Origin: AP-15 sp963777435
Lineage (GTDB): Bacteria; Pseudomonadota; Alphaproteobacteria; ATCC43930; CGMCC-115725
Direction of reading: 5' to 3'
Assembly (NCBI GenBank): GCA_963777435.1
Contig: CAVZQT010000004.1
Coordinates: 930,001-994,000 of the forward strand
DNA: 64,000 nt
Below are positions 9,639-18,924 of the stretch, one piece after another. The notes under the pieces are model-generated. The model saw nothing but the letters and a program-made list of their open reading frames with translations. It searched no databases and was not told the DNA's origin. Position 1 is the first letter of the stretch. Each line of letters begins with the position of its first letter. Made by a program: the position numbers and the translations under genes.

Positions 9639-9853
9639 GAGCGCAAGCCGGCGAGAATGGCCGAGCCTGCAGAGACGCTCTGCCCAGCTTACGCGAAGCC
9701 GACTACCAAGGCTGCCGCTGGATTGAGGGTGAGCCGGTGCCGCTCCGCCCGGGCATGTTCTGTAGCAAGCCAACGATACGCGGTCCCTGGTGCGCCAAGC
9801 ATCGCAGGATCGTCTGGCGGTCGGCAGAGCGGGCTCGGCGGAGAGCGGCATGA
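9626..9853 (+). CDS. GcrA-like cysteine/histidine mini-protein
   Basis: The 75-residue product starts with ATG at 9626, with GGAGG seven bases upstream. Its C-terminal half CRWIEGEPVPLRPGMFCSKP followed by GPWCAKHRRIVW matches the conserved CRWP-G-P...FC-P...YC--H pattern at the C-terminal end of the alphaproteobacterial cell-cycle regulator GcrA. The N-terminal GcrA DNA-binding region is absent. It may bind zinc and modulate transcription. It overlaps the next gene by ATGA. Confidence 0.6.
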   Translation: MCGLRAQAGENGRACRDALPSLREADYQGCRWIEGEPVPLRPGMFCSKPTIRGPWCAKHRRIVWRSAERARRRAA

Positions 9854-10045
9854 GCGCGGCACTGACGGGCTTCGAGGCTTCAAACCCAAGACCCGCGCGC
9901 GAGGTGATCCGGGAGCGCCTCGATGCATGGTGGCCGAGCTCTCGCCGCCGCGCAGGCTGCGCGGGCTGCGATCCCGGCCGAGCGCGCTTTTGGCCGGGCA
10001 GACGAGCTGGTGATGGCCAGGTCCTCGGAGGCGGTCCTGGCGTGA
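9850..10045 (+). CDS. Small unknown protein, probably frameshifted
   Basis: The reading starts MSAALTGFEASNPRPAREVI with RERLDAWWP and then passes, at about 9943, to a frame with LAAAQAARAAIPAERAFGRA and DELVMARSSEAVLA, ending at a TGA at 10043-10045. The second frame has the Ala/Glu/Arg-rich look of a real helical protein. The start is coupled to the GcrA-like gene. The function is unknown. Confidence 0.45.
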
Positions 10046-10085
10046 AAGTCGGGCACCGAGGAGGCATAGGTTCCTAACACCCGGT

Positions 10086-10162
10086 GGACTAGGCAACCAT
10101 GCTGCCTGGGTTGCAACCTAGTCTACCTCCTATGGTACTATCTATGAAGGTCGAAGACTAGA
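10086..10162. promoter_or_regulatory. Inverted CTAGTC/GACTAG repeats, putative operator
   Basis: GACTAGGCAACC at 10087-10098 pairs, with a 3-nt bulge, with GGTTGCAACCTAGTC at 10109-10123. A further half-site AGACTAGA is at 10155-10162. The cluster lies just upstream of the ribbon-helix-helix gene, where an autoregulatory operator is expected. Confidence 0.45.
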
Positions 10163-10206
10163 CCCCAACCCCGCAGCGCAGGCTGCGGCAGAAGGAGGAA
10201 GTGAGT

Positions 10207-10393
10207 ATGAACACACAAGGCTACGTCCAGATGGTGCTCCGCGTCACGCCGGAGGCGAAGCACAGGCTCGAAGGTCCACGCCGTGACCAAAGGAGTAAGC
10301 ATGAACTCACTCGTCGAGCAGGCCGTGGATGAGATCATCCTCAGGGAAGTGAAGGAGCGCCGGTCGGAGACGGTGGCAGCGGAGCAGCACTGA
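10207..10393 (+). CDS. Ribbon-helix-helix (CopG/Arc-like) repressor, frameshifted
   Basis: AAGGAGG precedes an ATG at 10207. The first frame reads YVQMVLRVTPEAKHRLEG (beta strand and first helix). After one superfluous base near 10274 the reading continues HAVTKGVSMNSLVEQAVDEI with ILREV and ends at a TGA at 10391-10393. This is the standard compact ribbon-helix-helix fold with the GVSMNSLV turn, so the gene most likely encodes a small transcriptional repressor of about 60 residues. It probably controls the adjacent replication-type gene. Confidence 0.6.
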
Positions 10394-10467
10394 GCGCGTG
10401 AGAGCCTAGCAAAACATCAAACGAAGAGCCGCCACGTTACAGCGTGACCGGCTCTGGAGGCAATAGA

Positions 10468-12045
10468 ATGAGCACAGTCGAATATAACCTCGAAACCTCC
10501 CTGGATCAAGGAGAGGACTGCGGCCACGGCGAGGGGGAGTGTGACCACAATCTCCATCTTTGGCACAGCAAGCACGAGCCCTGGGCGACCTTGCCGAGCG
10601 GCTGGAGCTATCCCATTCAGTCTGACACGTTTCGGCACTGGGTAACCGGCGAGTTTGTTCGGGCCAACGGCGGCCGACAATCACGGGGACAAGGGCAGCT
10701 CACCAAGACGAGGATCGACGCCCTGATCTCGGATTACACAGCGCGGGCGCTATTCGGCGACGACGGCCTGGGCGCAGAGGAGTACGAGGTCCACTTGCGC
10801 TTCGCGCCCGATGGGGACGACGGGGGCATATCTCGACATGGCGGACCCCGCGGGCCGCGCAATCCACATCACGCAACGGGCTGGGAGATTGTCGCTAAGC
10901 CCCCGGTGAAGTTTTACCGCCCGCCCAACATGCTCCCACTCCCTGAGCCCGATCGCGCGGGAGCGGCTGCCATACTTTTGTACCACCTACTGAACCTACA
11001 CGACCCCGCAGAGTTCAGGCTTCTAGCAACGACCCTGAGCTACTACCTGCTGCCTCACAAGTCTTACCCGATCAACCTCTTCATCGGCGGAGAGGGCACG
11101 GCAAAGAGCTGGGCGACCCGGTTCGTGCGGAATGTAATCGAGCCGAGCCAAGTGCCTTTAATCGGGATGCCGCGTGGAACCGATCTCGTCGCCTTTGCGA
11201 AGAACCACGCGATGCTCTGCTTTGACAACGTCTCGAAGCTGCCGGAGTGGTTGCAGGATGAATTGTGCCGGGCTGCGACGGGTGGTGGATTTGGCGGCCG
11301 CAAGTACTACACAAACGACGGGGACGCGAGCTTCCATGCCTCTGGGCCGATCATCATGAACGGGATCACCGATTTCGCCACCCGCCCCGATCTTGCCAAC
11401 CGCTGCATCTCCTATCGGCTGGCCACGATCACGGAGAGGAAGACGGAGGCGGAGCTTCGGCAAACTTTTGACGAGGCGCATCCGAAAATTCTGGCAGCCC
11501 TGTTAGATGCGACGGTCACCGGATTGCGTCGGCTGCACGAGGTCGCCGCCGAGGGAGGTTACCTGTGCCGGCTCGCCGACTTTACCCTCTGGGGCTATGC
11601 TGTGGCCCCGGCGTTGGGATGGTCGGAAGAGGAGTTCCCCTCGGCCTACAAGGCTACCCAGAAGGCAACCACCGAAGCAGTGCTTGACGCTGATCCAGTG
11701 GCCTCAGAGCTAATTGCCTTCCTGCATGGCCCTCAACAGGGCTGCGAGTGGTCAGGGCTGGTGAAAACCCTATGGCACACGCTCAGTGGTCACGCAGCGG
11801 AGGCGCGGAGGTCTCACGAGTGGCCGCAGAGCCCGGAGGCTATGGGGCGGGCGCTCAAGCGGATCACTACCGCGATGGGCGATCGGGGTATTCGGATTGC
11901 GGAACACCGCAAAGTCCGCTGGGAAGTGGGTGACGATCACGCCCTGAGGCGCCCTCGGGCGCCGCGGCCGGGCGGCCCCAGGTGTAGGTCCAACGATAGG
12001 ACCTACACTTCGCGCAAGAGAACCTACACGCCAAAGGGGCTGTGA
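10468..12045 (+). CDS. Primase/helicase-like ATPase of an integrative element
   Basis: The 525-residue protein starts at ATG 10468 (GGAGG upstream) rather than at 10444. The Walker A-like loop GGEGTAKS is at residues 207-214, and the hydrophobic HAMLCFDNVS at about 247-256 is a likely Walker B. A C-terminal stretch, SPEAMGRALKRITTAMGDRG, resembles the winged helix at the end of phage P4-type primase/helicases. The N-terminus contains a Cys/His cluster (CGHGEGECDHNLHLWH) that could bind metal. No primase active-site motif was recognised. The role is probably replication of the excised element. The Ala in place of Gly in GxGKS is noteworthy. Confidence 0.7.
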   Translation: MSTVEYNLETSLDQGEDCGHGEGECDHNLHLWHSKHEPWATLPSGWSYPIQSDTFRHWVTGEFVRANGGRQSRGQGQLTKTRIDALISDYTARALFGDDGLGAEEYEVHLRFAPDGDDGGISRHGGPRGPRNPHHATGWEIVAKPPVKFYRPPNMLPLPEPDRAGAAAILLYHLLNLHDPAEFRLLATTLSYYLLPHKSYPINLFIGGEGTAKSWATRFVRNVIEPSQVPLIGMPRGTDLVAFAKNHAMLCFDNVSKLPEWLQDELCRAATGGGFGGRKYYTNDGDASFHASGPIIMNGITDFATRPDLANRCISYRLATITERKTEAELRQTFDEAHPKILAALLDATVTGLRRLHEVAAEGGYLCRLADFTLWGYAVAPALGWSEEEFPSAYKATQKATTEAVLDADPVASELIAFLHGPQQGCEWSGLVKTLWHTLSGHAAEARRSHEWPQSPEAMGRALKRITTAMGDRGIRIAEHRKVRWEVGDDHALRRPRAPRPGGPRCRSNDRTYTSRKRTYTPKGL

Positions 12046-12275
12046 GATCAATTGGTTATGCGGATTGTGTAGGTTGTGTAGGTTTTCTCGCAAAGTCTTT
12101 CAATTCCAGCCGGCGTCCCCTCGCGCACCCTCTCTCTATTTCTTCTCTTCTTTCCAAAAAAGAACCTACACAACCTACATTGGGCCACTAAGGCATTGAT
12201 AACAAGGCGGGAAGGCGGGTTACGACATACACGGGGACAACATACACGACACCTACACGCCTACACAGCACGGTG
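11980..12275. repeat. Cluster of CCTACAC/GTGTAGG repeats
   Basis: At least seven copies of (A/G)CCTACAC or its complement occur from the 3' end of the ATPase gene to about 12270, including the tandem GTGTAGGTTGTGTAGGTT near 12067 and its inverted counterpart AACCTACACAACCTACA near 12162, plus CATACACG variants. The spacing and the neighbouring replication-type gene suggest iterons of an origin. No gene is seen in the 330 bases after 12045. Confidence 0.55.
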
Positions 12276-12373
12276 GCTAGGGAGCGCCCCCGCGCGCCAG
12301 AACCCGTCCCACCGGCTCAGCACGGATAGGGATGCCCAAGGGAGCGCGCGCAGCCCCATTGACTAGGCTAAGG

Positions 12374-12643
12374 CTAGTTTAATGGGGTCGAAATCCGAGG
12401 CTCCTTTCGCACAAATAAGTTGTGGATGGCGCAGATCAGGGCCGTCGGCACGGAGAAGGCTGCTGCTGAACCTAGCAGCCATCCGGTGATGCTGAAGGGT
12501 ACGCCCAGCGCATTCCCTGATTGATAGAGCCAAAGCCAATGGCCCCAGGTACTGTCCGGGTGGAGCAATAGGTCTAGCGGGGCTAACGCGAGCCTGACCA
12601 GCGCCTCGGCTTCGGCCGCACGTAATGTGTTCCAATGTCTCAT
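12374..12643 (-). CDS. Small predicted membrane protein
   Basis: The 89-residue product has one or two hydrophobic segments (LVRLALAPLDLLL and FSITGWLLGSAAAFSVPTAL). It is transcribed against its neighbours. The function is unknown and coding status is moderately likely. Confidence 0.45.
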   Translation of the reverse strand: MRHWNTLRAAEAEALVRLALAPLDLLLHPDSTWGHWLWLYQSGNALGVPFSITGWLLGSAAAFSVPTALICAIHNLFVRKEPRISTPLN

Positions 12644-12995
12644 GGTCCCTCACTGGCACTGCTCAAAGGCGCCGGGCCGCGCGGCCCGCGGTCTGCCGTC
12701 CTTCGACGTTTTTTCCGCGATGCGCCCGGTCGAGCACTGCGGCCCCGACACGAGACGCCGGGTTGGGGAGTTCGCCTAGGACGAGCGCCCGGATCCTAGC
12801 GCAGGGGTCCACGACGCAGCAAGGCCGACACGGTAATGCGGTTGCCGCCTCGCCAGTTGCAATTTGGCCCATCGCCACTCGCGAGATCGCGCGTGGAGTG
12901 GGCAAGTCGGCGGCCAGTGTCGAAACCTGCGCCCCCGTGCTCACGCCCCATGTTATGATCACGCCGGGAAAAAAATCGCGATTAGCGGGGTGCCG

Positions 12996-14205
12996 ATGGC
13001 CGAAATGGCGGCTGACGGCCTGGAGCGGAAGCTGGCGACGATCCTGTCCGCCGATGTGGCAGCGTACAGCCGGCTGATGGCGGAGGACGAGGAAGGCACG
13101 CTGCGGACATTCCACGGCCACAAGGAAGTGTTCGAGAAGCTTGTGCAATTGCATCGAGGCCGGGTCTTCAATACTGCCGGCGACGCCATCCTGGCCGAGT
13201 TCGGCAGCGCCGTGGAAGCGGTGCGCTGCGCAACGGAGGTTCAGGCCGCGCTCCGCACCCGCAACGATCACTTGCCCGAAGATCGGCAGGTCAAGTTCCG
13301 CATCGGGGTCAATCTCGGCGATGTTGTGGTGCAAGGCGCGGATTTGCTTGGCGATGGAGTGAACGTCGCAGCGCGCCTCCAAGCGGTGGCGGAACCTGGC
13401 GGCATCTGTATCGCCGGCAGCGTCTACGACCAAATCCGCAACAAGCTGTCGCTGTCGTTTAAGCCGCTCGGCGAGATCAGTTACAAGAACCTCCCGCAGC
13501 CGGTGCGCACCTTCGCCATCACGGAGGCCGACTGGCTGGGGGAAACTTCCTTCTCCACCGCGCCGGCACCTTTCGGTGAACAGGCGGCCTGTCGTCGCCA
13601 TCATATTGCTCCTAACCGCAGCGGGCGGCGTCTCTTGGGTCCATTCTCACCGTCAGCATATTGCGGCAGTGTCCGGCCTTCCCGCTGAACTGGCGGCGCA
13701 GCGGCAAGAGCTTATCAAGCAGCGACGGGCCGAGAAGGAGGCACGCCGTCTAGCTAGAGCCAGTAGTAAGCTGGACGCCTCGCCAATACCCGCGACGGCT
13801 GCAACGGCCGCTCCCCAGGTCCCGCCACAGCCCGAGCCGCGCCAGAGCGCGCCCTCTGTAGCAACAGCGAGCGCCGCTCGCGACCCGAGCGGGCTCTATC
13901 GCGGGCAAATCTGTTACGGCGCTGGCGGTCCAACCGAACCGGCCCACTGCTTCGAGGCGCAGGCCGTCGTGCTGCGGGATCAGATATCCGGCGAGTGGCC
14001 CGGCCGCATCCCGGGAGTGACAATCTATCTCACGGGCGAGATCTCCCGATCCGGCGAAGTGGCGATCCACATGCACAGCAAAAGGGCCGACGGATCGCGC
14101 TATGCAGCCAGCGATCTGATCGGAACCTTGCACGACGGCCGTATCGACGCCACGGGCAGCTTTGTTGACGGTCGCAGCGTTAGCTTGAGCTGGAGCAAGA
14201 ATTAG
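12996..14205 (+). CDS. Class III adenylate/guanylate cyclase with membrane anchor and unknown C-terminal domain, frameshifted
   Basis: The N-terminal catalytic domain (about residues 5-190) carries ATILSADVAAYSRLMAEDEE, NTAGDAILAEF and GVNLGDVVVQ, with metal-binding Asp residues and the DGVNVAARL segment typical of class III cyclases. At about 13570-13576, in CCTTTCGGTG, an extra T switches the frame. The continuation RRPVVAIILLLTAAGGVSW is a transmembrane helix, followed by a Lys/Arg/Glu-rich coiled stretch and a C-terminal domain (GLYRGQICYGAGGPTEPAHC). The joined protein is about 400 residues. Catalysis would be cytosolic. The output domain is not recognised. Confidence 0.7.
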
Positions 14206-14371
14206 AGGGCGGTCTCAGGTCCGCCCGGGTTCATCGCGACGACAAGCCCAGCGGAGCGCAATTCGCGGGTATGGGCGCGCCCACCGGCCTATCGGCTCAG
14301 GACAACCCCTCGGGTGCGATTGTGCGATATAGTTAAGCTGTCGCCGATCCACACGACTAAGGTGGGGTGCC

Positions 14372-15441
14372 ATGGCCACGACCCGCCGTCTAGCCGCCAT
14401 CCTGGCCGCCGATGTGGCGGGCTATTCGCGCCTGATGGGTGCGGATGAGGAAGGCACGCACGCAAGGCTCCAGGCTCATTTCGCGGAACTCGTGTATCCG
14501 AAGATCACCGAGCACCGAGGCCGCGCGGTCAAGAACACAGGTGACGGGCTTTTGGCCGAGTTCGCCAGCGTTGTCGAGGCTGTACGCTGTGCCGTCGAAA
14601 TCCAGCGCGGTATGGCTGAAGGCAATACACCCGTCCCTGAAGACAAATGGATCAAGTTCCGCATCGGCATCAACCTCGGCGATGTGATTGCCGAGCGCGA
14701 CGACATCTTCGGCGACGGCGTCAATGTCGCGGCCCGCCTCGAAGCGCTTGCCGAGCCAGGTGGCATCTGCATCTCGCGGATGGTGCGCGAGCAAATCCGC
14801 GACAAGCTGGCGTACCCGTTTGAGGATCGCGGTGAGCAGAGCGTCAAGAACATCGCACGGCCAGTTCGGGTCTATGCGCTCCGCCCAGAAGCCGTGACCG
14901 ATGTGCCAGCATCGAGCGCACAGCCCCCCATTGCCTCGATCCCAAGCCCTGCCGTTGCGCCGCGCCTTTCGATCGTAGTCCTTCCGTTCACCAACCTCAG
15001 CGACGACCGGGAGCAGCAATATTTCGCGGACGGGATCACCTAGGACTTGACGACTGATCTGTCGCGGATCGTGGATATGTTCGTGATTTCGCGTGGCACC
15101 GCTTTCACTTATCGCGACAAGCAGATCGACGCTAAGCAAATCGGCCGCGAACTTGGGGTACGCTACGTGCTGGAAGGCAGCGTCCGCCGCTTCGGCGGAC
15201 GCTTCCGTATCAACGCTCAACTGGTGGACGCCGAGACCTCCGCGCATCTGTGGGCAGAACGATGCGACTGCACGATGGCCGATCTGTTTGCCATGCAAGA
15301 CGAGATCACGAGGTGGATCGCGGTTGCACTCGACCGCGAGCTGGTCGAGGCCGAGGCTGCCCGACCGATCGAGCATCCCGAAGCGCTGGACTACATCTTC
15401 CGCGGTCGCGCCGCGTTGAGCAAGCGATCGCTTGGTAACTA
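14372..15441 (+). pseudogene. Class III adenylate cyclase with TolB-like domain, amber stop and 3' truncation
   Basis: The catalytic domain (ATTRRLAAILAADVAGYSRL, NTGDGLLAEF, DGVNVAARLEAL) is followed by PRLSIVVLPFTNLSDDREQQ and YFADGIT, then an in-frame TAG at 15042-15044 where the family has Glu, then DLTTDLSRIVDMFVISRGTA and RELGVRYVLEGSVRR. This architecture normally continues into TPR repeats. Here it ends after GRAALSKRSL at the left end of the IS256 element. The gene is therefore broken twice. Confidence 0.8.
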
Positions 15442-16859
15442 GAGCTATGCGCGGAAGTTGGTGACGGGCTGATGAGATGAAGGCGGCGTATCGTGGGGGT
15501 TCTCGGAGCCTCCACTTCTCCAGCAAAGGAGTGATACGCCGTGTCTGAAGCTAATGTCGTTCAGCTGCTTCAACCAGGGTCGTTCGCCGACCCGCTCACC
15601 GAGGTGCTGCGCAACGGCGCGCGGGCCCTACTGGCTCAGGCGGTCGAAGCCGAGGTGGCGGAGTTTCTCGCCAAGCATGTCGATCTGAAGACCGCTTCTG
15701 GCTTGAGCCGGGTGGTCCGCCACGGTCACCTGCCAGAACGCGAGGTGATGACCGGGATCGGCCCGGTCGGTGTTCGCCAGCCTCGTGTGCGCGACCGTGG
15801 AGTTGTCGCTGAGAATGCCGAGCGCATCCGCTTCACGCCGGCGATCCTGCCGCCCTATGCGCGGCGCTCCCGGAGCCTGGAGGTGCTGATCCCGATCCTT
15901 TACCTGAAGGGCCTCTCGACTGGCGATTTCGAGGGGGCGCTTGCCGCCCTGCTCGGCAAGGATGCGCCGGGCCTGTCGGCCTCGACCATCGCGCGGCTGA
16001 AGGAGGTCTGGCTCGACGAGCACGGGCACTGGGGGAAGCGCGATCTGTCCGCCAAGCGCTTGGTCTATGTGTGGGCCGACGGCATTTACCTGCAGGCCCG
16101 TCTTGAAGACACCAAGCAATGCATCCTGGTCATCATCGGCGCGACACCGGAGGGCAAGAAGGAGCTGCTCGGCTTCACCGACGGCGCCCGGGAGAGTGCG
16201 CAGGATTGGCGCGAGCTGCTACTCGATTTGAAGAACCGAGGTCTGGTCATCGCGCCCGAGCTTGCCGTCGCCGACGGTGCGCTCGGGTTCTGGAAGGCGC
16301 TCGGCGAGCTGTGGCCGACCACACGCGAGCAGCGCTGCTGGGTGCACAAGACGGCCAACATCCTCAACAAACTGCCCAAGAGCCAGCACCCGAAAGCCAA
16401 GCGGTCACTACAGGAGATCTGGATGGCCGAGACCAGTAAGGATGCCGAGGCCGCCTTCGACGTCTTCATCGCAGCCTACGGGCTGAAATACGAGAAGGCA
16501 GCCGAGTGCCTGGCAAAGGATCGCCAAGCCCTGCTTGCTTTCTACGACTTCCCTGCCGAGCACTGGAAGCACCTGCGCACCTCGAACCCGATCGAGAGCA
16601 CCTTTGCCACCGTGCGGCACCGCACCATCCGCTCGAAGGGCTGCCTCTCGAACAAGACGGCCCTCGCCATGGTGTTCAAGCTCGTCGAGGCTGCCCAGAA
16701 AAGCTGGCGCCGGCTCGATGGCCACAACCAGTTGCCCAAGCTCATCCAAGGTGTCAGGTTCACCGACGGGATCGAAGCCGCCAGCGATCCGGCCGCTTCT
16801 CAGTCCCAAACCGCCGCCGCCTGATCCCTCAGGCCATCACCAAGATTTGGCGATAGCTC
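15442..16859 (+). mobile_element. IS256-family insertion sequence
   Basis: The ends are imperfect inverted repeats: GAGCTATGCGCGGAAGTTGG at the left and, read inward on the minus strand, GAGCTATCGCCAAATCTTGG at the right. They enclose a complete transposase gene. No target-site duplication is visible, and the flanks come from unrelated genes, so a deletion or recombination has probably removed one flank. Confidence 0.85.
15541..16824 (+). CDS. IS256-family transposase
   Basis: The 427-residue DDE transposase starts at GTG 15541 with AAAGGAG upstream. The catalytic residues fit VWADGIYLQAR (first Asp), AVADGALGFWKAL (second Asp) and TSNPIESTFATVRHRT (Glu). The reading frame is intact, so the element may still be active. 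Confidence 0.95.
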   Translation: MSEANVVQLLQPGSFADPLTEVLRNGARALLAQAVEAEVAEFLAKHVDLKTASGLSRVVRHGHLPEREVMTGIGPVGVRQPRVRDRGVVAENAERIRFTPAILPPYARRSRSLEVLIPILYLKGLSTGDFEGALAALLGKDAPGLSASTIARLKEVWLDEHGHWGKRDLSAKRLVYVWADGIYLQARLEDTKQCILVIIGATPEGKKELLGFTDGARESAQDWRELLLDLKNRGLVIAPELAVADGALGFWKALGELWPTTREQRCWVHKTANILNKLPKSQHPKAKRSLQEIWMAETSKDAEAAFDVFIAAYGLKYEKAAECLAKDRQALLAFYDFPAEHWKHLRTSNPIESTFATVRHRTIRSKGCLSNKTALAMVFKLVEAAQKSWRRLDGHNQLPKLIQGVRFTDGIEAASDPAASQSQTAAA

Positions 16860-16860
16860 C

Positions 16861-17154
16861 TTGTCGCTCGCCGAAATATTTAAAACATTCTACGACAGAA
16901 CCATCAATCTCGGGGCACATCCGAACCCGGTTGGTGTCCTTAATATGGCGAAGATTGAAAATCCACAAGCTGATGCGAGTGGAGGTATTGTGGTTTTAGC
17001 TCTGACAACAGAGGAATTACCGCTGCGGCACGCTATGCAAAACACCGCTCAGGTGGGGCTGACAGCGCTGCTTATCTTCCAGCACATCTTCAAAGAAAAA
17101 TTTAAGTCGCTTGGCATTCGAACCGAAATCGATGTCCTGCGCAAAATTCTATAG
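16861..17154 (+). pseudogene. 3' remnant of an unknown gene next to IS256
   Basis: The frame runs directly out of the insertion sequence and reads SLAEIFKTFYDRTINLGAHP, then GGIVVLALTTEELPLRHAMQ and ends KSLGIRTEIDVLRKIL. Composition looks coding, but no start signal is present. It appears to be the C-terminal part of a gene whose 5' part was lost at the IS junction. The family is not recognised. Confidence 0.55.
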
Positions 17155-17231
17155 ACCACTGCCCCCGCTCACGCGCTAAAACCTGTTATGCGGACGCCAA
17201 GCGAAGAGTTTTCCCAAGCAAAGAATGCATC

Positions 17232-18618
17232 TTAGGCCATTGAAGCAGTCGATACGTTTTGGTTGAAAGGCGCACAAAACGCGATATCCTCCCAAAGGCT
17301 GGGTTCCGGGTTCTCAATCCCTTTTTTCATAATATCGATTTCACTGAGGGAATTGTTGTGGCCAACTAGGCGATAACCCTCCGACGATCCGCGTAGTGAG
17401 AAGCGCAGCGCACTCAGGAAATCGGACTCGCGTACCGTCAAATTGCCGCGCATCACTGAAGCGTGTAGACACAAGATCACTCTCGCCAATCGCCTGATCA
17501 AGCGCGGCGCTCAGCACGTGCCTTAAGATACAGAAGTCAACGTTCACAAGGTGCTGTTCGGCCACTTCCTCAACAACAGCGGTTTGGGCTATAAAATCTC
17601 CCGTCTCCTTGTCCCAGCCGAAAGTGAGTTTCTCCCACCTGCCGGGCAGGTCGGCCTTGAGTGCTTCAAGAGCTGCATTGCCGTAGATTGTCCCTATCGT
17701 GACGAAGGCCAGATGACAGCAAAGGAGAAAACGCGCACTTGTAAACCCAGCTCGCCAACCGTCGTCAAGGGCAGATAGAAAGGTGCCCAGCGTGGGGTCA
17801 TTTTTGTTTTCATTAGACCATTCCCCAAGTAGCTCCAGAGCAACACACTCTGCAATAAGGGATCGCGGCGGCTGGGGCTCAAAATTTCTGGCCGAAGAGT
17901 AAACAGGAAGAAGTCCGAGTTCGGCAAGGATAGTGCGTGCTGCCCCGCATAGTCCCGATGCGCGTTTCTCAACACGCCGAGTTCGGCTGGACTGAACAGG
18001 GCCAGCAGCGCGGGCTCATAGACCACGGCGAGGCCGTGGGTAACGAATACTAGATTGTGGCTATTGTTAACTCGCCGAGTACGAAGCAACTCGGCTATCA
18101 GACCGGGACGCATTCTCGCACGTCCATCAGGTTTGAGGGTGTCGAGTAATCCACTCAAAAGATGACCATGCTCAGGCCGCATTATGAATTGGATCGCCTC
18201 CGCAGTAGGCACCTCGTGCTCCTCCAAGAGCCATGGGAGGGTACCGTAGCCGAAGGCTTTTGCGTGGTGCTCCGTAGCGTCGATAGACCCGAATGGGTGG
18301 TGGGCATTCGGTCTCGCCTGTCAGTAGAGTTTCTCGCACCGCCTTGGCGATTATTGCTGCCTGAGTGCGGTCGTCATTCGGTGTGCCGTGGTTATGATAG
18401 GCAATTTCCATGGCACGCCGGTAAATTGCACCCAGAAAGCCGACTGTTATTCTGTCGGGAAGCGTTCGATGCGTCGGATCGACGAGCCGAACGAGGTCTG
18501 AAAGAGGCATCTGCCCGATGGCATCCTCTGATGGCAGTGAAGTGAGGATGGCCCGTGTTCCACGGTCCGCTGTCACTGACGGCTCGCGCTTTCCGAGCAA
18601 TTTTCCGAACACGCTCAT
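17232..18618 (-). CDS. Unknown protein of about 430 residues, several frameshifts
   Basis: Four frame segments join end to end: MSVFGKLLGKREPSVTADRG from 18618; DATEHHAKAFGYGTLPWLLE from about 18275; LAFVTIGTIYGNAALEALKA from about 17715; and NLTVRESDFLSALRFSLRGS to the stop at 17232. The segments do not overlap and have even coding quality, so one original gene is likely. No conserved domain is recognised. It is the last gene of a minus-strand cluster with two membrane proteins and two small proteins. Confidence 0.55.
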
Positions 18619-18663
18619 TTACTCGGACTTCGCGTCCGTCCTCCTTCTCTCGCCGTCTCCGGC

Positions 18664-18924
18664 TCAGCGCGCGAACCCTCTGACGATCCAGCCCAGAACG
18701 GAAAACGCGATTTTGAGCAGGACTGGGGGGATAACAGCCGCCAACAAGGCCAATGGAAGGGCCTCTGCAATATGAGCTTGATCAACCCCTATATAGAAGA
18801 CGATGAGAACTCCTATAAACCAGATAACAGAAGCCGCAATCCACAGCCGAAATATTCCGTGCTTCACATTCAATCGGAGTGTCGATGCCTTCTCTCCAAG
18901 ACCCGAGGGCACCACCTTTTTCAT
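18664..18924 (-). CDS. Small membrane protein, two helices
   Basis: The 86-residue protein has two hydrophobic segments (LWIAASVIWFIGVLIVFYIG and ALPLALLAAVIPPVLLKIAF). Its start overlaps the stop of the upstream gene by 4 bp, so it is translationally coupled to that membrane protein. The function is unknown. Confidence 0.65.
   Translation of the reverse strand: MKKVVPSGLGEKASTLRLNVKHGIFRLWIAASVIWFIGVLIVFYIGVDQAHIAEALPLALLAAVIPPVLLKIAFSVLGWIVRGFAR

Noticed and set aside
15042..15044. TAG recoding (amber readthrough) suggested by in-frame TAGs in the cyclase and DUF2460 genes.
   Set aside because: Other genes end normally with TAG (for example the MFS gene), no suppressor tRNA is seen, and the sequence contains many errors.
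14390..15526. A 378-codon minus-strand frame across the second cyclase.
   Set aside because: It is antisense to well-supported cyclase sequence and continues into the IS end without motifs.
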